From positions 41,356 to 105,355 of the forward strand of contig JAMKCH010058379.1 in NCBI GenBank assembly GCA_023653785.1: 64,000 nt of DNA, in the 5' to 3' direction. Of the stretch, positions 35,010 to 47,391 are shown piece after piece. The notes below the pieces were generated by a model. It worked only from the letters and a program-made list of their open reading frames with translations. It ran no database searches and was not told where the DNA came from. The translations under genes were made by a program, and so were the position numbers. Each line of letters begins with the position of its first letter. Position 1 is the stretch's first letter. The stretch is from Ophioderma brevispina. Lineage: Eukaryota > Echinodermata > Ophiuroidea > Amphilepidida > Ophiodermatidae.

Positions 35010-37500
35010 ATGACAATTTGGCAAATATCCTGTAAAGAGGGCTAGTACTACTAGTAGCTCATGGGGTTTTGTATGCATATATGTCCAGAGATAAACCTCT
35101 TCAGGAATCCACTAATTGAGGGTCCAGGAACAATATTTGGTTGGTAACATAATTCCCCATGACGCCGAAAGCTGAACTGGCCACGCCCTTTTTTGGGGGT
35201 ACGCCCTTTGGCGAAGTTACTAGACTGTATCTACCGAACGTTGGATCTAGAGATTGATGAGACCACTCAAAATGTGCGGGATGGCCACATCATTATGGGG
35301 GCTCGTAATACATTTTTATATCCAAAAGTCAAGGTTTTTAAGTATGTCAAAAAAATGATTTCCACATATCGCGCACTATGCACTTATGAATGAATTCATA
35401 TGGTTTTCAGCCAAAACAGAAGGGAAGGTCACAATACACCTTGGATTTTGACCTCTAAAATCGCTCAGGGATTAATATTTGGGGTAGATAAGGTAGGACA
35501 CAAAAAGAAAATTCATATTCTTTCGTTCTCAAATGACAGCCCGTCAAAATGTTGTGACCTTGAGCAAAATTGCGTAATATTAGGTAAAAACGTGCATTTG
35601 TATGAAGTGCTGTGTATACAGATGTATTTGCCTCCACAACTTAATCAGTTATGACGTTTTTGAAATTGCACAGAGCTATTGACCATTTGGATTTCAACTG
35701 GATTTTAATCAGCATTTTAATGAATCCTTTCGTTTTCATGGGGGGGGGGGTCAAAATGGCACATCGTAAAATGAAAATATATTTTTTTCCAATTTTTTGG
35801 GACTTAGGTGGGACTGTTAAGTTTAAACGTCGCGCTTCAGCAGCAAAGTTATATGCTGCGGAAGGGTCTTTAAATGATCTACGCACTAACTGCATGCTTG
35901 TGACCATTAAAACAGGCAAACATTAAGATCCCCCCCCCCCCCCCCCCCCCCCCCCGTATCAATGAAAAAGTTCACTAAAATAACAGAACTTAGACGTCAA
36001 CGCAGGCGTGGTGGGAGAGAAAAGGGCCAGAGAACAAAAGATGTCCCTAGGGACGCAGATAATGTCCAAGGAGAGAGAAAGAAAGTGGGAAGAAGCGAAA
36101 GCGTACGGAGAAGATGAAAAAGAAGGAAACGGGGAAATTTGTGCCTGCAGCACTATTTTTAAGCTCTAAAATGGCAAAACCCAGGCCTTTACGGGATGAG
36201 CCTCCGCCCCTAGGACCCCCACCCCATCGTACATTAATCATCCCCTCATTCAAGTTACAATAATGGGAAATCTCTTGATTCCTTGTCCCCCACCCCCCCC
36301 CCCCCCCCGAGTCAGGCGCACTGCATTGTATGGTGGTTGAGATACCGTATCTAATTAAATGTGACTTGATAATCTTTATGTATAAATTCAAATGTGAAGG
36401 AACTCTAAATACAAACAATTTCAATAATTCGGAGATCTTTAAAGAGTGCTCTTAAGATTGGCCCATAAAGTCTCTATCCATCCCACAATGGCTCGTCTCT
36501 CAGTTTTCAGTTAGGTAATTTTAAGCGCCGTTGTCAGCCGCCCACGGGGGGGGGGGGGACTTTTTGAGGGAATGGAAATCCTTTGATCTTTTTCCCCTGT
36601 TTCATTTGCACAGGCATCAGTTAGTGCTTTTAGATAATTTAAAGACCCTTCGGCAGCATTTAACTCTTAGGTCCCTATAAAATGGCTATAAAATATAATC
36701 CACGTTACGATGGGGCCATTTTTGACCCCGTCCCAATTAAAACGAACGGAGTAAACATTAAAATGCTGATATATCGCCAGTTGAGATCCAAATGGTCAAT
36801 AGTCCTGTGAAATCAAAATCATATACGATAAACTGGTTGAGTTTTGAAGCAAATACACTGTTATAACGGCCACTTAAAAATGCAGCGGTTGTCACCGATA
36901 TTACCCAATTTTGGCTCAAGTTTACAATTTTTTACGGGCCTGGCCGTTTGAGAACGAAAGGAATAGGATTTTTCTGTTTGGTGAGTCCTACCTTAGTTTT
37001 ATCCTAATACTTATCCCCTAAGGAAAGTTGAGCCAATTCCACGGTGTATCGTTGAATCCCTTCCTGTTTTGGCATGAACCATATGATTCAATTCATAATT
37101 GCATAATGCGCGATATGGTGAAATCAGTTTTTTGACAATTATCTTAAAAACCTTTGACTTTTGGATATAAAATGTATTAAGCTGACCCCCCCCCCCCCCA
37201 TAATTTGGTCATTCCGCACATTGTGAGTGGTCCTCTCAATCTCTAGATCTCAACGGTTTGTGATCTACAGTAGTAGTAACTATCGCTCAAAAGGGGCGGA
37301 ACCCCCAAAAAGGGCGTTGCCATTTCCGAATTTTTCGGCGTCAGTGGAATTATTTTACCAACCAAATAGGTTCCTGGCCCATTCAATTAGTGGCTTCCTG
37401 AAGTTTGGCTCTGGACATATAATGCCTACAAAACCACCATGGAGCTTACTAGAGGTAGATATGTTTTACTACACCTCAAGCAGTTTAACCTATCTGCAAA
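35010..37500. repeat. 2.5-kb inverted repeat with arms of about 950 bp
   Basis: The left arm (about 35010-35956) matches the inverse of the right arm (about 36546-37500). Paired blocks include gacgccgaaa, cgcccttttttgggggt, tatccaaaagtcaa, ctattgaccatttggat and the mirrored poly(C) (35930-35955) and poly(G) (36546-36558) runs. The spacer of about 590 bp is purine-rich and partly G/C-homopolymeric. Small open frames inside the arms are not conserved between arms and are not called as genes. Confidence 0.85.
35930..35955 (+). repeat. C26 homopolymer
   Basis: This is the longest of many poly(C)/poly(G) runs in the window; others are at 5425-5440, 16764-16776, 25636-25652, 26277-26291, 27867-27880, 36293-36308, 36546-36558, 37186-37199, 47145-47156, 62854-62866 and 63038-63049. 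Confidence 0.95.
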
Positions 37501-39792
37501 TTCAACAATCCACCAAACTGTGATATTCCAAAAGATTGCTCCCATTGAAACACTGTGCATCAACGTTTGGTTATCGGTTTTCACACAAGGCGAACTCGGA
37601 TTTGTGTGATACGTAAAATATGTCCCCAAGCCCAAATCGTGTCCTTTCTTTTAAAAGTGCATTTTAAATTGATTGCTAGCTTATAGCTTGGGCACGTGGG
37701 ACCCTGAGTTGAATTTAGCATCTTTACAAAACACACAAGTGGACATTTGCTTTTATTCGATATTTATGCTGGCTGTCAGCCGTGCTATCTGCAGTAGATA
37801 GCATTTGATTACATAGTGTCATTTCTGTAAACAGTCTCAAACGTTTTGAAATCTCTCTTGAAATTGCCCATGGAATCAGTATGTTTCAGCAAGATTACCA
37901 CTTTACAAGTACTAAAAACATGTTTTTATCACAGATTTGATTTGATTAAATTAACCACACCCCCAACCCACTGCCTTCACATTGCTAGATAATGACAGTG
38001 GGCCACATCCTAACTTGGCCCCTCAAAAAAGCTTGGATTTGCCTAAATGGCGCAATTTTCAGCTAGATCTTGTTGGGGCATTTCGCGTGATGCACCGCCT
38101 CATTTCCCCCCGTCCCCCTTCCCCACACTTACCTAAAAAGTTGAAGATTTTTTTATTGTCTGAATATCAACATCAAAATCCTGTGTACCAAGCTCCGCTT
38201 AGTCAAATTGGCAGTCGACTGAAGCAATTGCAATTTTGGTATTTTCAATTTCTGTCCGTAAACGGATAGAATTATTGCACTGTGCTATGGGACCGTGGGA
38301 AACAGCATTTGCTCATACCCACAAAACCGCAAGTCAGGATCAACTACAAAGTTTGAATGACATTTCTAAACGATATCTAGCGAACAATTAATAAAACAGT
38401 AGGTGATAGAAGCACAAAATGCAAACCTTCAAGTAGCATGTACCATCAGAAGTGTCCATCACTATTTAAATTTTCAGGCCGAATCTCCTTAGTCACACTT
38501 TTTTGGACGATCCCCGCCTTGCAAGTTTTATCTTATGAGGAAATGCTTTTTTCTTTCAGTCACTCCATATACCTATGCTTGTAATTTGTCAGTTTAAGGA
38601 CAGAAATACAAAATTAAAAAAAAAAATTTTTTACAGATATTACCAAATCTCACTTAAGATTAAGTCACACATGGAGTTTTATGTTGACAGTTCAGATGAT
38701 ATAACAATGTCACAACTTTTTTTTCGTTAAGTGGGGGGGGGGCACAGCTGTGGACCATGAAATGCCCCTTATAAATACACATTTACAATATTCTGTTGTC
38801 AGAGCATTTGAAATGAGCACTCTGTATTGTGCAACCCTGTATGCAATGACCAAAAATGTTTTTTAATAATTTTACAATTTATATTCCAACTATAAAATAC
38901 ACTTTTTCCAACTTACGTACTAAAAGAGTGTCCCACTACTAAAGTCATCACCTCAACGACTGAAGTGCAATAGGAGGCAACACATAGGTAGGTAGTCTCC
39001 TGAGTCCGCGAGTCCATTAGAGTATGGCGTAATTGTTGCTTTTCAATGACTGTCCTGGACATTTTCCTCCTCCTCCCGTAGAGGATTATAACTTGCGGAA
39101 AAGCAAACTGATTTGCAACGTCTTCTGCCAGGAAAACCGGTCTACAGTCATCAAAAGCAATGACCGGGAATGTATGCTCTACCCTTTCCGGGTGTGCAAA
39201 TTTGACTTACACATCTGCTAAAGTTTGGAGGGCCCAACTAAGTCGACATCGGGGAAACCCTGTGGACTTTCGGTAGGTGGTACCGGTGGGATACAAGATG
39301 GCGACGGTAAATTTGTGTTTAAGTGCGTGGGATGTCTCAAATTCAATCAAAGCAATTGGGTTTTTCAAAATCTTCTGCTGGAAAGCAGTCCGAAAGTCAA
39401 TAAAGAAGCAATCAATTGGGAGGTTTTTGCGGGAAGACTGCGCCCCTAGAGTCATTGCAGGTAAAATAATAGTATCTGGACGTTTGAGAGTCAATTAGAA
39501 TCAATAGTCCTGAGGCAACTTGATTTGCTTTTCAATGACCCCGGACGGAATAGGGCTAAAATACTGCAAAGGCGAAACTTGTATTTGCACGAATGCATAA
39601 CGTATATCCCGTCGAATGTTTTGATCACAAGAAGCAAAAAAATACAACAGATCACCACCTTAATTCAGCTCCAGACAGCCTTTCACAGAATTTGCGATGT
39701 CGGGGACCAGTCTGCATGTAGTGGGCCATGCACACATTTTGTGATGATGGAAAGAGAGCCACCTCTTGCTGCAAAAACACTGGCCAGTTCAG
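37501..39792. other. No gene recognised
   Basis: Unique-looking sequence. Short frames on both strands at 39030-39500 look more protein-like than average but match nothing I know. Confidence 0.5.
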
Positions 39793-39961
39793 GGCTGAAA
39801 TAAGGATTTCAGATCCAGGAGCAATTTTTGTGTTTTAAAAACATTTTATTGCCCCTGTCTATACAAATGTAAACAGTTTTGTTTTCAGAACCAGGGGCAT
39901 TTTGGGGCTTTTTTAAACCAGGGGTAAGTGCCCCTTGCCCCCTGTTTATTTCAAGCCTTGC
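39793..39961. mobile_element. hAT-like MITE, about 169 bp
   Basis: The left end cagggctgaaataa and the right end (inverse caaggcttgaaataa) are near-perfect TIRs. The flanks ggccagtt (left) and agccagtt (right, one base further out) suggest an imperfect 8-bp duplication. The interior contains repeated cccctgg/ccagggg motifs that can pair internally. Confidence 0.65.
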
Positions 39962-40098
39962 AGCCAGTTGATTTGTGCTACAATCTTCTTCTAGGTTCTC
40001 CACTTCCACAACAATCGATGCCTGTCTGCATAGAGACAGTGGAGCAGTTTCTTCAGTTTTCCCATGCGTATTACAATTCGCTCCACCATATTTTCCTC
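39962..40098 (-). CDS. Candidate exon interrupted by a MITE, unknown product
   Basis: The minus strand has a good acceptor (ttgttcatttcag) followed by an open frame rich in Cys, Glu and Val, containing NCNTHG and SIVVEVENLEEDC. A MITE-like insert (39793-39961) begins at its 3' side. If the insert is skipped, the same frame stays open for roughly 27 more codons below 39792. No family is recognised and no donor was identified. This may be a real exon broken by a transposon, or a chance open frame. Confidence 0.2.
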
Positions 40099-40721
40099 CT
40101 GAAATGAACAACAAAAATAGTACATGATGTTTAGAAAAGGTTTGTTATTTTTTTTTTTTTTCTTGAAGTTTGTAACCTTACGTATATGCTCATGGCTCCA
40201 ACACTTGTACCAATAACATAAATTCTATTAACCTTAACTGCCCATTATTCAAAGCGCGCTCTTTGATTGGTTTGTTTACTGCCCTTATTCTGCAATAATG
40301 GGTCACGATTACGCTCTAATAATAACTAAATGCGTGATCCAAGCGCACATCTTTTCGGCGTGTGCCACCATCACTATAAATGCATATGCTAACATTTACG
40401 CGGGAAGACAAAGCGCTGCGCTCTAAAGTAAACAACTGTTACGTTTTATAGGAAATGGCCATTTTTTCTGGTATTATTTACTTTCTTACGGTAATAGAAT
40501 ATAAATAAAAGGGTGCATGTTATTTTTATGTCGAATAATGTGTCATCGGCAGTAAAACCTTTGATATGGTCTCGGCTCGCCTTGCCCATTTTCATGTTTT
40601 TACTTGCCTCGGACACATTCTCTCTCCCATAAACATGACATCTTACCCTTTATTTCTTAAGTAGAGTCTTTAACCAAGTTGGGCTCATGCAATCTCATAA
40701 TAATGGAACAGTTTTCATGAC

Positions 40722-41060
40722 CAGTGGTGGCGCCAAGGATTTTCTGTGAGGCAAACTGGGGCCAAAGTGAAATTGTTTTATTGAAAAAGTTAAATTCTGG
40801 GAGGCAAAATTTCCAAAAATTTGAAGATTTTAAACCAATTTGGCCCCCAAATCGCTGATTTTTGTCAAAATGTGGTGATTTTTGGCCCCAAAAATCCGGT
40901 GCTTTGCCTATATGTGGTGATTATTTTGCTCTAAAAATGCTAATTTGGCCAAATATTTGTCCATTTTTTTTCCTTTCCAGCGGGGAGGGGGGACAAACTG
41001 GGGAGAAAGAAAAAAATTTGGTGAGGATTTCCCCATGCCACCCCCCTGGCACCACCATTG
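40722..41060. mobile_element. hAT-type MITE, 339 bp, with perfect 8-bp target duplication
   Basis: The left terminus cagtggtggcgccaagg pairs with the right terminus (inverse caatggtggtgccaggg). The octamer ttcatgac is directly repeated at 40714-40721 and 41061-41068, which is the hAT-superfamily signature. The interior is non-coding and dominated by imperfect repeats of an aatttggccaaaa type. Confidence 0.88.
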
Positions 41061-41068
41061 TTCATGAC

Positions 41069-42589
41069 ACAAGTTGAAGATGGGTGACCCAATCGACAGC
41101 ATCATTTTCCCACTTCACAGACGCTCATACGGTAATTATTTTTTTGTCATAATCCTTGAATTTTATACATGAAATTTATTCTGTTTTTAAGATGATTAAT
41201 AAAACTATTTATTACGAACAGTGGTATATCACGTTGCAAAGTCATGCCGATTGTAATGCATTTGGAATTGTTGTTATTATTGTTGTAGAGCCCAAAGCTT
41301 CCCATGCATTTTTTAAATACATCTGCTTTGGTATGCATTACAATTCAGTCAAACTGTGAAATAAGTCCATTGCATGGCTTTGGCAGGCAATAGTGTGATG
41401 GTACATGCATACAGTGCAAAAAAAAACATGAATTGGCATAAAATAAACAGAACATACATACCTTTCATACCTTATTTCGTCAGATCCCTGCCAATACTTC
41501 ACTCCTAATCACTCTTCTTTCCAGTTAGTTGCCTGTGATTTCTGCCATACATCAGCACACTATCAGCACATGGTAACGGTAATTCACTGCTGGTTCTGGT
41601 ACATCAAATCAAATTAGCTTTATTGGAAGAGCCCTCAGTCCTTTTCCACCTGTATACATTGATTGACATAAATACACATGGAGCACATGAAATGTACTCA
41701 ACCAAAAAGTTTTTACGGAAGCACAAGAACCACTAAACAACTATATGGATTATTTTTAGCAGACGGCTAATCAGACTGGCATCCAGAATGTGACCCCGTT
41801 CCCTTTATTAATGTTGATAAAATTAATCATATGTTGGATTGTTTTAACAACGCGTTTAGAATGGTCAAGATGTTGTCTGTGTCATTTGGTGTAGAATTTC
41901 TGAAGGCGTTTGAAAACAAGCTTCTAGTAAAATTTCAAAGACTAGGATTTTGCGTTTTGAAACATTAAGTTTAATCTACAAATTCATCCTATAATAAATT
42001 TTGATTTTTTTCCCCTATGCCTAGCTAGGTGCGACCCCTGGTTATGGCATGAAAACTAACTTCCCCCTCCTCCAGTATATTGCTTCCACCACCCCCACCC
42101 CCCCGGGACTGATGCTGTAATATTAGATGGCTGGGGTCATCAAGGATTCAAATTTGAGGATTATAATCACAGTCGATTCTCGCAGGAATTCTCGCAGAAT
42201 GCCATGTAAATTGATTGTCGCAACCTGAAGATAGTTTGATTGCACCTCTAAATATACGAGCAATCGGAATGACTTTTCGTTAGGACCCTCTCGTTGATGC
42301 TGCTTCGTTACGAGTATAAGTTCCTTTTACTAACATGCCTAACCCAGATGAATTTGCATCCCTGACTAGCATTTAGTTTCCACCCACAACTCCGGGATAA
42401 AGTCAGTATCTGTCTGCCTCCTCTTTCCACATCAATACGGCTGCCGAATTCATAGGGTGGTGGCCACCTATTCTTTCTTTCCCAATGTCCCTGTGTTTGC
42501 ACATGACATGTCATGCTGTATAGAGCATGCTAGAGCGGACATACATGTAAAACCGCCCAGTTTTGGCAATGGCAAAGATGCGTTTGTAC
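41069..42589. other. No gene seen
   Basis: AT-rich. catcaaatcaaattagcttt near 41602 resembles a retroelement 3' end but is not enough for a call. Confidence 0.55.
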
Positions 42590-43275
42590 GAGGTGACCGG
42601 CGAGTTTGCAGTTTGTAACACCATGACGGTGAGTTTTACAATTTTGTAACACGAAGAAGGGGCGAGTTTGCAAGTTTGTGAAAAAACTTCTGGCCGTCCA
42701 TCACATTCTAACATGCACTTCTCGCCGTCTTCGTGTTGCAAACTTGCAAACTCGCAGTCATCGCGTTACAAAGTTGCAAACTTTCCCCGTCAAAATTGGT
42801 ACTAAATGCAAACCTCTTGCCATCATTGCGTTACGAACTTGCGAACTCGCCGGCATAGCGTTACAAACTTGCAAACTTGCCGTCATCGCGTTACGAACAT
42901 GCAACCTCTCGGCGCGCCGTCTCGTGTTTGCAAACTCTCCGTCATCACATTACGAACTTTCAAACTCTCCCCGTCTTCGCTTTATCGACTTGCAACTCTC
43001 GCCGTCATCGCATACACGCTTGGCAACACCTCTCCCGCCGTCTTCGGCATTGCAAACTTTGCAAACTCGCCGTCATCCGCGTTTTTAGGAACTTGCAAAC
43101 TCTCGCCGTCTTTGTGTTGCACACTTGCAAACTCGCCGTCATAGCGTTACGAACTTGCAACTCCACCGTCATCGCGTTACGAACTTGCAATCTTCTCGCC
43201 TCATCGCGTATTACAACTTCAAACTCAACCGTCTCGCGTTACAAACTTGCAACTCGCCGTCTTCGCGTTGCACAC
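42590..43275. repeat. 30-bp minisatellite with a strand switch
   Basis: Units of actcgccgtcatcgcgttac plus gaacttgcaa (30 bp together) repeat about 18 times on the plus strand from about 42720 to 43275. Between 42590 and 42690 at least two units are in the opposite orientation (gcgagtttgcaagtttgtg type). Because 30 is a multiple of three and the unit lacks stops, three plus frames stay open for 110-156 codons with an RVTNLQTRRH-like decapeptide repeat. No start context, splice signal or codon bias supports translation. Confidence 0.88.
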
Positions 43276-44394
43276 ACTCTACTCCCTTTGTGGGATGAAT
43301 TGAGTATCCCTGGGATCCTCTGCCACAATTACAATTCGGCCCTTTAACATGCTGTTTATATTCCGTTAACGTTGCCGAATTCGTAAGCCTGTGGCAGAAT
43401 ACTAAATTCTTTCTCCCACAGACACACTGCCATTACTACTGCCATCAAACGTTCGTCCTGTCCTATCCACAGATATCCCACTGAACACCATTCGATCTGT
43501 GTACACTGAAGTTTATGTCATGCAATTCCCATGGCATTGATTGAGCTGGTGGATGGAACACATTTGTCACCTCATGTTCTCTTAAAATATGAAAGCCGCA
43601 ATAATTACTCACAATATCCCGCAATATCCATGTTCTAGTTGTAATGAGAACACATGCAAGGAATTTTTTAGCAGTATAGAAAGTTGCATCTTCAATTAAA
43701 AATTAAAATTTTCGTGTACACTCAATTGCAATGCATGACCATTGGTGTTAATGACTGTTTGCCCGGAATGTTGTGGGACTAGCCTCAGGCTGTGAATGTT
43801 TATCTTGAATTTGACAGACCTGACGTTTCTTCAACTTCAGTAGGGTCAACAGAAATAAAAAGAATGCCATTCTACCTTAAAAAACCGTTGCTAACTTTTC
43901 TAAACCCCAGTGACGTGAGTGTGAGCAGATCCTTCGGACTACGTATTCCCCATTTTTCTTTTTTTTTCTTTAATGTACGTAGAAGACCTCGATGACGCTT
44001 GACGCGAATTTTAATCGCCGGGGGGTCAAATTTACTCGGATCATGGCAAAAGGGTCAAGATTAAAAAGTTGAGTAAATTGGCTCTTGATCAACGGCCGAT
44101 TCAATGTTTTAACTCCCCAAGAGTAAATAATGCTCAACTTTTTTAAACCTCCTTTTTTTTACTCCCCAAATTTACAGTGCAGTCTGCAGTGTTGATTCTG
44201 GGCATCACCGATTACAATAGCTGGTAGACTGTAACGCGTGCGATGCTGAGAATAAAGTGCAACATCTCTGTCTTCTACGACTCATTCATCATAGAAGCCC
44301 ATTTGGTGAATTGCCCAAGATCGTATTTAAACATTCGGCATTCACCAGGCATAACCCAATATAAAGGGCATTAAATTCAAGGACCGCCCTCCAA
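43276..44394. other. No gene seen
   Basis: A gagtaaa/tttactc-rich patch at 44020-44170 recalls the 34.2-kb minisatellite. Confidence 0.5.
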
Positions 44395-44584
44395 ACATCG
44401 GGGAATGATTTATGGGAATAAGTCCGATTTTAGATGCAGGAGGAAAACGGCAGTGCTCGGAGAAACCTGTGAGGACGAGTATGGATCGGCAACCAAATTC
44501 ACATACGACCCTGGCTCGACCGGGAATCGAACACGGGCCGCATTGGTGACCGGGAGCGACTCGACCGCTACACCACCGCCCCAC
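44395..44584 (-). mobile_element. tRNA-derived SINE
   Basis: On the minus strand the 5' end reads ggggcggtggtgtagcggtc, a tRNA-like head with an A-box-like tggtgtagcgg (plus 44563-44574) and a perfect B box gttcgattcccgg (plus 44520-44532). The body contains cacaggtttctccgagcact followed by gttttcctcctgc, a block conserved in many LINE/SINE 3' regions. It is non-coding and Pol III-type. The 3' tail boundary is uncertain. Confidence 0.75.
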
Positions 44585-46329
44585 AATCTTACATCGATCT
44601 ACTCGATCTTTACATCATAGATACAGCTTTTCTAATTTGTTCAGATGTCGCACGTCGATGAAGATGATGCATAAAAGATCCCAAGCACAACCCTTTGTCA
44701 CTATCCCCCCAAATTAAACAAAGCTGCTGGTGTAATTGTCAACGATATTAACTCTTATTTTTGGCAAAACCATTATCTTCCAGTATTGCATCAACCTTTC
44801 CATTGAAGTATACGGCAAATTTATTTGCTAAAGTTCTTGCGCAAGTGTGGTCATGAAAAGTCCCCGTATATTTCAGGGAACACATGGTTAAACCTTCTTG
44901 AAAAAAAGCTTAATTTCAGTCCATACAGAGATTTCACTGCGGTAATGACTACATTTGGATTCGCCAGTCAGTTGTTTTTACATCTTACATTGCTCAAGGA
45001 AAAGATCTTTGTCAACTTGAAGGTTAGCTTTTGTCATTTTGCGCTCTAACTTCCTGTTTACTTGCCTTGCTTCCTGAACCTTTTCTGCATAACATTTTGT
45101 ATTTGGTTTAACCTTAACGACTTTGGTCTTTGACTCAAAAAACCAAGTGTTTTGAGGTGCAGTTTGTCAAAAAACTCACGCAGTATCATATGAACAGTTA
45201 TATGGCCAAAGTTGGCGATGTCGAGTCGATATTGACAAGTGCATATTGAATGCCACATTTAAACTGATCTGACGAGCAACAAAATAAAGTGCGCCAATTA
45301 CTGCATAATAAATCAGATGGTAGTCCCTGAATAATAGTGCTACAAATTAGGTAATCAGAATTACGTAAAATCATCAAGTCAAAGAGTATGACAGCAACAG
45401 GTGGGGACCTTGGAATGTATGTAGTCACTCAATCTATGAAAAAAAATACTAGGAACCATTGCACAGAAGGTTTTTTGCTGTAAAAATAGCAGTTAAAAGA
45501 TCTCCCGAAAAACATATCAAAAAAGTAGAAAAAGGGAAGACTGGCAAGATATGCTAATTTGCATTATCCTACGTGGACGTATACGTCAATATTTCGACTA
45601 AGGATATAGCTCTAATGCGTTTATAGGGAGAGAGTTTTTTAACATTTCTCTTAATATTTTAACATGTTTTTCATGGCTATGCCTGCAAGGTGTGTAAGAA
45701 CTTGCAATTGTATATTAAAAGTGGAAAGTGATAGGTTCATTATTCAAGATGGCCGTAGTTTTCCCGCCAAATAATTTTGCAGTTCTATATGAGATTGTCA
45801 GACTTAACAACGGGCCTAGGCAGATCTTTCTTAGCAAATTATTATCAGAGAGTTTTAATTCCAACACAATGGGTCAACTAGTGCCAGGGGTACTTCTTAT
45901 GTGAGGTGATGGGTATGTGCCTCGGTCAGGCAAAATATAGGATCCTTGCAGATAAAATGTACCAACAAATACGGGGTCATTCATTACAAAAGCTGAATAA
46001 AAATGGGGTATTCCAGTATTAACTAAGAGGGAGCCATTTTTAAAAGTTAATAGGAAGTGCCTCTTTTCCAGAGTTCAAATTGCCATTACTCATAAAATGG
46101 TTACCATGAAATTATAAAATTGTTAATTGTTAAAAATGTGCAAGAAGGCTGCGAACATTTTGATTTGGGTGTTCAATTCTTTAAAAATTACATAATTTTA
46201 TGCAAACTTGTGAAAAAGTTGAGAGCAAGAAAATGGGCGTCATTGAGTATGTGAACATTTTAAAAATGGGCTAATTGGGTAATAGCCTGGGTAATACGTA
46301 GGATGCAGCAAAAAGGAGTCAAGCATTCT
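44585..46329. other. No gene seen
   Basis: AT-rich. A single ttcaagatggccg motif occurs at 45743. Confidence 0.55.
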
Positions 46330-46610
46330 AGACGTCACCAAAGCACATCTTCACAGCCTTGCTACACAGCTCAACGGGATCGTGATATGTGCTGCACAAG
46401 ATCTACTACAAGACATCATTTGAGACTGCTGTAGATAAAGTCGGCCTACATCTAAATGCCAAAGAGACGGAATGGACCGTCAGTGAGGAAAAAAATCATC
46501 AACCTATCTGCACTACCGTACCCAACTCAAAGAGGTGATACTTCAAGTACCCTCGGGATCTATGTTGCCGAGAGCAAGAAAGACTCAAGAGTTAAAGGGC
46601 CGTGGCCATC
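46330..46610 (+). pseudogene. Short RT remnant
   Basis: The plus strand reads ETAVDKVGLHLNAKETEW, followed by pieces resembling FKYLG and a YVAESKKDS-like segment. This is the order seen just after the catalytic YADD box of LINE-type reverse transcriptases (the VGLxLNxxKTE motif). Several frameshifts occur and neither end of the element is visible. It differs from the RT remnants at 10.6 and 56.4 kb. Confidence 0.5.
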
Positions 46611-47174
46611 GCTAATTGCATTGTCCCCATAATCCCAGATTGTATCGGAAGTGGGCAACATTTTGGTATCTGAAAAAAGCTGCTATTTTTTTTTTTTTCA
46701 TTTACCCTGTGACCCGGGGGTGGGGCTGGGGCACTTGTATTCAAAGGTGGATGTGATGCGTGAACATGTACTTCCAAAATGCACCCCAATAAGTATTTCC
46801 ACCGACTAAAAATAATACCCTAAAACAACGTATTTTGTCGTTTTTGCGTATCACTAAAAGAAGTATTTTTATCAGTTTTGCTACCCGAAACAAGTAGGCA
46901 ATGCTTGTTCGTTACTATACCTTTTATCTGCTTTGCTTACAATATTTTTGATCTTGCTTAATTTGAGTATTACCCGTACATCACAATTTCAGGTTTTAGA
47001 AAAAAAAAAACCCTTTTTTTCCACATTTTGCTGTTTTTATGACATCCCTAAATCATTGACACGCCGTACATCGTCCGTTGGAAAAACATAACCTTTTTTA
47101 CGCATTTTCTTGTTTACGCATCATATCCACCTTTGGTACAAGTGCCCCCCCCCCCCGGTCCCTGTGAATTCTTA

Positions 47175-47375
47175 GGGCTAAAGAATATTTAGTTTGGGAG
47201 TTAAGAGCGAAATGTATTCCATTTTGGTCGACCGATTAATTTTACACAGTAGTCTATTGGGCTAATAAAATGTTTGTACCCCTCACATGAAAACGGGTTG
47301 AAATATCTGCGCAAAACTCTACAGATGGGTTTGGGGTTGAAGGCCATGCTATAAAGATGAAAATTTTATATACAG
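47175..47375 (-). repeat. Dispersed repeat C, copy 2 (inverted)
   Basis: The inverted match to 52975-53270 includes ggtcgacc and the cccatctgtagagttttgcg block. It ends directly at a mariner-like terminus (TA-cagactgtcccaaaaaa at 47371-47391), whose partner end was not found. Confidence 0.75.
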
Positions 47376-47391
47376 ACTGTCCCAAAAAACT

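Noticed and set aside
35193..35926. Several 60-90 codon frames
   Set aside because: They lie in one arm of the 2.5-kb inverted repeat and are not conserved in the other arm.
42590..43275. CRISPR-like array
   Set aside because: Units are contiguous with no unique spacers; this is a minisatellite in a eukaryotic context.
42678..43347. Overlapping frames of 112-156 codons with a decapeptide repeat
   Set aside because: All three forward frames are open because the 30-bp unit lacks stops; no start context or splice signals.
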